From: Alphaproteobacteria bacterium
GTDB lineage: Bacteria > Pseudomonadota > Alphaproteobacteria > Rickettsiales > VGDC01
Length of the DNA: 6,665 nucleotides
Direction of reading: 5' to 3'
Assembly: GCA_016869895.1 (NCBI GenBank)
Contig: VGDC01000110.1
Location: 1 to 6,665 of the forward strand
The notes under the pieces are model-generated. The model was not told the origin of the DNA, made no database searches, and saw nothing but the letters and a program-made list of their open reading frames with translations. Shown here piece by piece: positions 1 to 4,417 of this stretch (positions are counted from its first letter, which is position 1; each line of letters opens with the position of its first letter). The position numbers were made by a program, and so were the translations under genes.

Positions 1-651
1 AATATCTCCGAACACAGCATGCATAAGATCATCGAGGACCATGGCGCGAGTCAGGAAGTGGTGAGCTATGTGGTGCAGCGCGCGAACCTGCCCGTGACGG
101 TGGTGGAGAACTTGCTGAGCATCGTGTCCGATTCGGTGGCGAACCAGCTGAAGAGCCAGTATAAGGAAGTGGCGGAGCGTGTCGAGCGCGAGGCTGCCCG
201 CGCCCGCGAAGGGATGACCCTGAAACTGCTGGACACGACCCGCGATGAAGAGGCCGTGCTCGCGCTGGTGCAGCAGTTGTTCGAGGCCGACCGCCTGACG
301 CCGAGCATCATCCTGACGTCGCTCTGCCGTGGTAACTTCAACTTCTTCGAAGCGAGCCTCGCGCGGATGGCGGGGATTCCGCTACCCAACGCCCGCAAGC
401 TCATCCGCGATAAGGGTGATTTGGGCTTCCGCTCGCTCTATCAGAAGGCGGGGCTGCCGGACAGCATGTTCGACGCGTGCCGCCTCGTGCTGACGGTGAT
501 GCATGAAATCAGCGAGCAGGGCGGCGAAACCACGCCCGGCACCATCCATTTCGCCAATAAAGTGGTGGAGAAGGTGCTGCAGCGTCAGCAAGGCCGTGAA
601 ATCGATAACCTTGCCTACATCATTGCCTTGATTAGGCAAAATGTTAGGTAA
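1..651 (+). CDS. DUF2336 domain protein, 5' end cut off by the window
   Basis: C-terminal 216 codons of a DUF2336 protein, a family of unknown function found mainly in Alphaproteobacteria. The frame is open from base 1, and the first ATG (base 19) has no Shine-Dalgarno site before it, so it is probably internal. The family is usually about 350-400 residues, so roughly the N-terminal third to half is missing. Counting from that ATG, residues 23-50 resemble the mid-domain motif around 'NLPVTVVENLLSIVSD'. The clearest family signature is at residues 94-150, with 'TPSIILTSLCRGNFNFFEAS', then 'ARMAGIPLPNARKLI', 'GFRSLYQKAGLP'. A charged, probably helical stretch (about residues 45-70, many E/R/K/A) precedes it. 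No signal peptide or membrane segment is visible, so it is likely cytoplasmic. It ends in TAA directly against the stop codon of the convergent hpnD. The family call is firm; I give no function. Confidence 0.85.
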   Translation, partial: NISEHSMHKIIEDHGASQEVVSYVVQRANLPVTVVENLLSIVSDSVANQLKSQYKEVAERVEREAARAREGMTLKLLDTTRDEEAVLALVQQLFEADRLTPSIILTSLCRGNFNFFEASLARMAGIPLPNARKLIRDKGDLGFRSLYQKAGLPDSMFDACRLVLTVMHEISEQGGETTPGTIHFANKVVEKVLQRQQGREIDNLAYIIALIRQNVR

Positions 652-1425
652 CTAACGGCTTATAAGATAGCCGAACGCGCGCGCGCCGATGCGGAGTTTT
701 TCCCCGAATCCCAAGGTAATCCTGCCATCCGCCGGAGGCTGGAAGCCGTTTAGTTCCAGATGACGGTGGTAGGCGGCATAGACATCGCGCATGGCGAGGG
801 CGGGGGCGATGCGCCGCGAGGGCAGCTTGCGGCTGTGGTCGAAGGCGGCGGCGTAGAAGACGGTGGCATAGGCGTGGAGCGCATAGAAATTCATGCTTTC
901 CGGCAGATAGACGCGCCCGTTGCGTGCATCCACCTCTATATCACGCAGGATATTGGTCATCTGCATGGCCATGCCGAGGTTATAGGCGAAGGCATCGGCA
1001 TCCTCGCCCGCGACCCCAAAGATACGCATGGAAAGCAGCCCCACGCAGGAGGCTGCGCCATAGCAATATTCCTTCAATAGGGCGAGGGATGGATGGAGCA
1101 TCCGCCCTTCCGCGTCCATCCGCATGGAGGCCAGTAATCCTGCAATGTGTTCCGGCTTGAAACCGCGCCGATGGTGTGCCGCGCGCATCTGCCCGATGAG
1201 CGAATGCTCCACGGGTAGAGTATCGTCGAAAATGGCGCGGGAAGCGTGTTCCCAGAAGGCGATGTTCGCCAGAGCCTGTTCAGGTGTCGCGGCATCGTCC
1301 ACCGCATCATCCACGGCGCGGCAAAACCCATAGAGGGTTTGCAGGTCGTCTCGCTTGCTGGCGGGAAGCAGCAGCATCGGCAGGCGGAAGGAGCTGCCTT
1401 GGGATGAAGGGGATGCACTCACCAT
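652..1425 (-). CDS. hpnD: HpnD-like presqualene diphosphate synthase (squalene/phytoene synthase family)
   Basis: In the HpnCDE route, HpnD condenses two farnesyl diphosphates to presqualene diphosphate. The 257-residue product carries both Asp-rich motifs of the trans-isoprenyl head-to-head synthase fold: D39-D40-A-V-D43 inside 'YGFCRAVDDAVDD', and D162-I-E-V-D166 inside 'TNILRDIEVDARNGRVYLP'. The start is the ATG at 1425, because family homology begins at about residue 10 ('GSSFRLPMLLLP'). The frame stays open further upstream, but that part is low-complexity Pro/Arg-rich antisense-like sequence within hpnC. The ATG overlaps the hpnC stop (ATGGTGA), which suggests translational coupling; only a weak AAAGG lies about 12 nt upstream. 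Oddities: it is shorter than the usual 270-290 residues, apparently from a gap of about 25 residues after 'YLP', and the acidic residue normally before the last Asp of motif 2 is Val165. Phytoene synthase (CrtB) is the main alternative, but the HpnC neighbour favours HpnD. Confidence 0.85.
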   Translation of the reverse strand: MVSASPSSQGSSFRLPMLLLPASKRDDLQTLYGFCRAVDDAVDDAATPEQALANIAFWEHASRAIFDDTLPVEHSLIGQMRAAHHRRGFKPEHIAGLLASMRMDAEGRMLHPSLALLKEYCYGAASCVGLLSMRIFGVAGEDADAFAYNLGMAMQMTNILRDIEVDARNGRVYLPESMNFYALHAYATVFYAAAFDHSRKLPSRRIAPALAMRDVYAAYHRHLELNGFQPPADGRITLGFGEKLRIGARAFGYLISR

Positions 1426-2252
1426 AAACGCCGGATGCCTTTGAAGAGGTAAAGCGGCCAGCTCCAGACGGGCAGGGTGATGCGCTCGGCGAGGGGGTCG
1501 CCATCGCGGAGGCGTTGATAAAGCCCCATCGCCAATTCGAAGGTGAGCGAGAGCTCCATTTTCAGGCGCGGGCTTTGGATGCTGTGGATGAGCGGTGCGG
1601 CTTTCGCCAGCAGCAGGGCGCATTCCGCCAGATAGAGGCGGTACACTCCGCGCAGGGCATCGGTGCTGCGGTCTGCGCCCAAGTCCTTCTCGCGCGCGCT
1701 GCATTGATAGAGCCAAGAGGAGGGCAGGTAGATGCGGTTCAACTCGCGGTAATCCTTGCCGCAATCGCGCAGGTGGTTCAGCAGTTGCAGCACGATGCAG
1801 AGGGCATCCGCCGCGGGGAGGTTGGCGTTTTTCTCTCCACACAGTTCCAGCACAACACGGCCTACAGGCACGGCAGAACGCTGGCTGTAATCCACCAGGT
1901 CATCATAGGTGACATAGCGGGATTGCCGCACGTCCTGCATGAAGGCAGAGATGAGGGCGAGGCCGTGCTTGGCGCTGGTCTTGCCTTTGTCCACGTCTGC
2001 GATATGGGCTTTCGCCCAATCTGGTGCGATGCGGAGGTTGCCGCTGCCCAGCGCGATGCGGAGATTCTCCAGCAGGCGCAGCTTCTCTTCGGGCTGTATG
2101 TGTTCGTGGTCGGCGATGTTGTCGGCATTGCGCGCAAAGGCATAGAAATGCAGGATTTCCTTGCGGGCGTGGCGGGGGAATAATAACGACCCGACGGGGA
2201 AATTATCGGTGCTGCGCTTAACCAGAGCTTGTATGTGCCGATAAACTGGCAT
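1419..2252 (-). CDS. hpnC: HpnC, hydroxysqualene synthase
   Basis: HpnC converts presqualene diphosphate to hydroxysqualene, the second step of bacterial squalene and hopanoid synthesis. The 277-residue length is normal for the family. The conserved N-terminus 'TDNFPVGSLLFPRHARK' (residues 15-31) is typical of HpnC. The first Asp motif is D44-N-I-A-D48, where the family usually reads DDIAD. 'SAVPVGRVVLEL' (126-137) and the second motif 'LNHLRDCGKDYRELNRIYLP' (158-177, with D163 and D167) are strongly HpnC-like and separate it from HpnD and CrtB. The protein should be cytoplasmic or membrane-associated. The ATG at 2252 is chosen because homology starts within 15 residues; a GAAGGA lies 13 nt upstream (2266-2271), rather far. 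It is the first gene of a two-gene minus-strand operon with hpnD, divergent from nadK over 57 bp. HpnE does not follow. Confidence 0.92.
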   Translation of the reverse strand: MPVYRHIQALVKRSTDNFPVGSLLFPRHARKEILHFYAFARNADNIADHEHIQPEEKLRLLENLRIALGSGNLRIAPDWAKAHIADVDKGKTSAKHGLALISAFMQDVRQSRYVTYDDLVDYSQRSAVPVGRVVLELCGEKNANLPAADALCIVLQLLNHLRDCGKDYRELNRIYLPSSWLYQCSAREKDLGADRSTDALRGVYRLYLAECALLLAKAAPLIHSIQSPRLKMELSLTFELAMGLYQRLRDGDPLAERITLPVWSWPLYLFKGIRRLW

Positions 2253-2254
2253 AA

Positions 2255-2296
2255 TTTAGGCGGAATCCTTCACTGCTAGAATCCCCCCAGCCTAAA
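2255..2296. repeat. Inverted repeat in the hpnC/nadK divergent promoter region, possible operator
   Basis: TTTAGGC (2255-2261) and GCCTAAA (2290-2296) are perfect 7-bp inverted arms 28 bp apart, within the 57-bp space between hpnC and nadK. A candidate extended -10 element, TGCTAGAAT (2274-2282), lies between them in the nadK direction, 16 bp after TTTAGG, which could be a poor -35. The arms may be a dimer-binding site that controls both directions, or chance. No regulator is identified. The run of six C (2283-2288) is the other notable feature. Confidence 0.35.
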
Positions 2297-2309
2297 CGGG
2301 TTACTGAAT

Positions 2310-3122
2310 ATGGCAAGACCGAAAAGCACTCCGATCGAATCTTCTCTGCGCATCGCCTGTATCGCCGATTCCTCTTCGGAGAAAGCCATGCAGGCCTATC
2401 ACGAATTGGCGAAGCAGCATGATTTCGTCGATAAACGCTATATCCGTGGTCAGGCCGATGTGCTGGTGGTGCTGGGCGGGGACGGCTTCATGCTGCAAGT
2501 GATGCACAAATACATCGGCGCGCGCAACCTGCAATTCTATGGCATGAACTGCGGCACGGTGGGCTTCCTGATGAACAGCTATGACCCCGCCGCTTTAGTG
2601 GAGCGGCTGGAACGGGCGCGTTCCGTGCGCCTGCATCCGCTGCGCATGTTCGTGGAGACGGTGAAGGGCAAGCAGATGGAGCTGCTTGCGCTGAACGAAG
2701 TCGCATTGCTGCGCTCCAGCCGACAGGCGGCGCGCATCCGCGTGACCGTGAACCATGTGGTGCGCATCCGCGAGATGGTGGCAGACGGTATCCTCGCCGC
2801 CACCCCCGCCGGAAGCAGCGCCTATAACTTCTCCGCAGGTGGCCCGATTATTCCGCTGGGGGCGAATATCGTCGCGCTGACGCCCATCAGCCCCTTCCGC
2901 CCCCGCCGCTGGAAAGGCGCGCTTTTGCCGCATGACGCGAGCATTTTCTTAGAGATTCTCGACCCGGAGAAACGCCCCGTCAACGCCGTGGCGGATTTCA
3001 CCGAAATCACCGATGTGGCATCGGTGCTCATCAACGAGCAGCGCGATATCGGTTTGACGGTGCTGTTCGATTCCGATCATGACCTTGAAGAGCGGATGAT
3101 CAAGGAACAATTCATGTCCTGA
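2310..3122 (+). CDS. nadK: NAD kinase
   Basis: ATP-dependent phosphorylation of NAD to NADP in the cytoplasm; normally essential as the sole source of NADP. The 270-residue product has the full family pattern: the GGDG motif (G56-G59, in 'VLVVLGGDGFMLQ'), 'GMNCGTVGFLMN' (78-89), the NE motif (N129-E130, 'LNEVALLR'), and the glycine-rich catalytic segment 'DGILAATPAGSSAYNFSAGG' (159-178). The C-terminal beta-sandwich region follows. Length is within the short alphaproteobacterial range (about 250-260), with a slightly extended polar N-terminus; homology begins at about residue 13 ('LRIACIAD'). The ATG at 2310 has a weak Shine-Dalgarno region, and there is no better in-frame start upstream within the short divergent gap. 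It is followed after 34 bp by the sugar dehydrogenase in the same direction with no visible terminator between, so co-transcription is likely. The call is secure. Confidence 0.96.
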   Translation: MARPKSTPIESSLRIACIADSSSEKAMQAYHELAKQHDFVDKRYIRGQADVLVVLGGDGFMLQVMHKYIGARNLQFYGMNCGTVGFLMNSYDPAALVERLERARSVRLHPLRMFVETVKGKQMELLALNEVALLRSSRQAARIRVTVNHVVRIREMVADGILAATPAGSSAYNFSAGGPIIPLGANIVALTPISPFRPRRWKGALLPHDASIFLEILDPEKRPVNAVADFTEITDVASVLINEQRDIGLTVLFDSDHDLEERMIKEQFMS

Positions 3123-3156
3123 CTGGACGTTAAAACAAGGGCAAGGAGTACAGAGC

Positions 3157-4320
3157 ATGCATCGTGTGATTATTCCGGTCGGAGCCGTGTTCTTCTTATC
3201 CCTTGCCGGAGTCTGGGTCGCCCTGCGTGGATTCACTCCCAGTGATGGCTATACCCCCGTGAAGAACGTCGAAGTGGGCATCCGCCTCGATACGGTCGCC
3301 AGCGGGTTGGAGAATCCGTGGAGCATGGCCTTCATGCCCGATGGTCGCATCCTCGTCACCGAACGCCCCGGCAGATTACGCATCGTTTCCCGCGAGGGGG
3401 CGTTGTCACCACCCGTCAGCGGCCTTCCTGAGGTGCATGCATCAGGGCAGGCCGGACTGCTGGATGTGATTGTGGATAAGGACTACGCCCAATCCCGCCG
3501 CATCTTCTTCAGCTATGCCGAACCGGACGGCGAAGGAAAAGCCGGAACGGCGGTGGCTTCCGCCGTGCTGAACGGCAACCGTTTGGAGGAGGTGCAGGTC
3601 ATCTTCCGCCAGCAACCGAAGGTGAAGGGCGATAACCATTGGGGTTCGCGGCTGGTACTGTCGCCGCAGGGGCATCTGTTCGTGACCACGGGCGACCGTT
3701 GGGATCATCGCGATAAAGTGCAGGGGCTGGATAACCATATGGGCAAGGTGGTGCGCATCCATACGGATGGCAGCGTGCCGAAGGATAACCCTTTCGTGGA
3801 AACCGCCGATGCGTTGCCGGAAGTCTGGTCGCTGGGGCATCGCAATATGCAGGGCGCGACATGGAACGCCGAGCGCGATACCCTGTGGATTCATGAGCAT
3901 GGCCCACGCGGGGGAGACGAGATAAACGAAATCGCCGCCGGAAAGAATTACGGCTGGCCGGTCGTCAGCTTCGGCAGGAACTATGATTTGACGAAAGTGG
4001 GCGAGGGCATGACCGCGCAGGAGGGTATGGAAGCCCCCTTATTCTATTGGGATCCCTCCATCGCGCCGTCAGGCATGGTGATCTATTCGGGGAATATATA
4101 CCCCCAGTGGAAGGGTAGCCTTTTCGTCGGTGCGCTGGCAGGGCAGGCACTGGTGCGTTTAACCGTCGATGGCACGGAAATCCGCGGTGAAGAACGGCTG
4201 CTGGAGGCGGAGTTGGGCGAGCGCATCCGCGATGTGCGGCAAGCGCCGGATGGGCATTTATACATCCTCACCGATAGTGACGACGGCAAGATTATCCGAA
4301 TCGCCCGTGCGGATGGCTGA
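3157..4320 (+). CDS. PQQ-dependent aldose sugar dehydrogenase (YliI/Asd family), exported or membrane-anchored
   Basis: A six-bladed beta-propeller quinoprotein of the soluble glucose dehydrogenase/YliI family. Members use PQQ and calcium to oxidise aldoses in the periplasm. Residues 4-23 form a hydrophobic segment after a short basic start (MHR), which acts as a signal peptide or membrane anchor. Family motifs in order: 'LENPWSMAFMPDGRILVTER' (51-70), 'SGQAGLLDVIVD' (96-107), 'HWGSRLVLSPQGHLFVTTGD' (161-180, where H161 aligns with the family's catalytic His), 'SLGHRNMQG' (215-223), 'HEHGPRGGDEINEIAAGKNY' (236-255, 'GKNYGWP' ends at 268), and 'IAPSGM' (312-317). The length of 387 residues is normal. 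The start is set by AAGGAG (3143-3148), 8 nt before the ATG. It lies 34 bp after nadK and is probably in the same transcript. The substrate is not predictable; related proteins that do not bind PQQ exist. No PQQ synthesis genes are in view. Confidence 0.9.
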   Translation: MHRVIIPVGAVFFLSLAGVWVALRGFTPSDGYTPVKNVEVGIRLDTVASGLENPWSMAFMPDGRILVTERPGRLRIVSREGALSPPVSGLPEVHASGQAGLLDVIVDKDYAQSRRIFFSYAEPDGEGKAGTAVASAVLNGNRLEEVQVIFRQQPKVKGDNHWGSRLVLSPQGHLFVTTGDRWDHRDKVQGLDNHMGKVVRIHTDGSVPKDNPFVETADALPEVWSLGHRNMQGATWNAERDTLWIHEHGPRGGDEINEIAAGKNYGWPVVSFGRNYDLTKVGEGMTAQEGMEAPLFYWDPSIAPSGMVIYSGNIYPQWKGSLFVGALAGQALVRLTVDGTEIRGEERLLEAELGERIRDVRQAPDGHLYILTDSDDGKIIRIARADG

Positions 4321-4381
4321 GATTTCGCGCATATCGAATTGAAATTCATCGTTTTTCCCTTCCCAAAGCCACTTCTCGTTG

Positions 4382-4387
4382 TATAAT
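4382..4387 (+). promoter_or_regulatory. Candidate -10 box for the adhesin gene
   Basis: A perfect TATAAT lies in the 97-bp gap after the sugar dehydrogenase. The hexamer about 17 bp upstream (4359-4364, CTTCCC) is a poor -35, and TTGAAA (4339-4344) is too far away. Transcription from this box would begin near 4394. That is after the two ATG triplets at 4386 and 4393 and about 24 nt before the proposed adhesin start, so it supports a non-ATG start rather than use of those ATGs. I see no convincing terminator for the upstream gene in this gap. Confidence 0.45.
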
Positions 4388-4406
4388 GGGTGATGCACAA
4401 CCCAAG

Positions 4407-4416
4407 TAGGGACGAG
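4407..4416 (+). promoter_or_regulatory. Probable ribosome binding region of the adhesin gene
   Basis: TAGGGACGAG is purine-rich and only partly matches the Shine-Dalgarno consensus. AGGG (4408-4411) sits 6 nt before ATT 4418 and 9 nt before CTG 4421, a normal distance for either. It helps place the start here rather than at TTG 4448, which would remove the basic n-region of the signal peptide. Confidence 0.35.
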
Positions 4417-4417
4417 A

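Noticed and set aside
1426..1842. Upstream extension of the hpnD frame by 139 codons within hpnC
   Set aside because: The extension is Pro/Arg/Ala-rich with no homology, overlaps hpnC, and family homology begins just after ATG 1425.
1515..2183. 222-codon plus-strand frame opposite hpnC
   Set aside because: No recognisable motif. hpnC on the other strand has clear conserved motifs throughout this stretch.
4336..4356. Possible terminator: GAATT/AATTC followed by five T
   Set aside because: The stem is only 5 bp, AT-rich, with a 2-nt loop, and is separated from the T run. Too weak for an intrinsic terminator.
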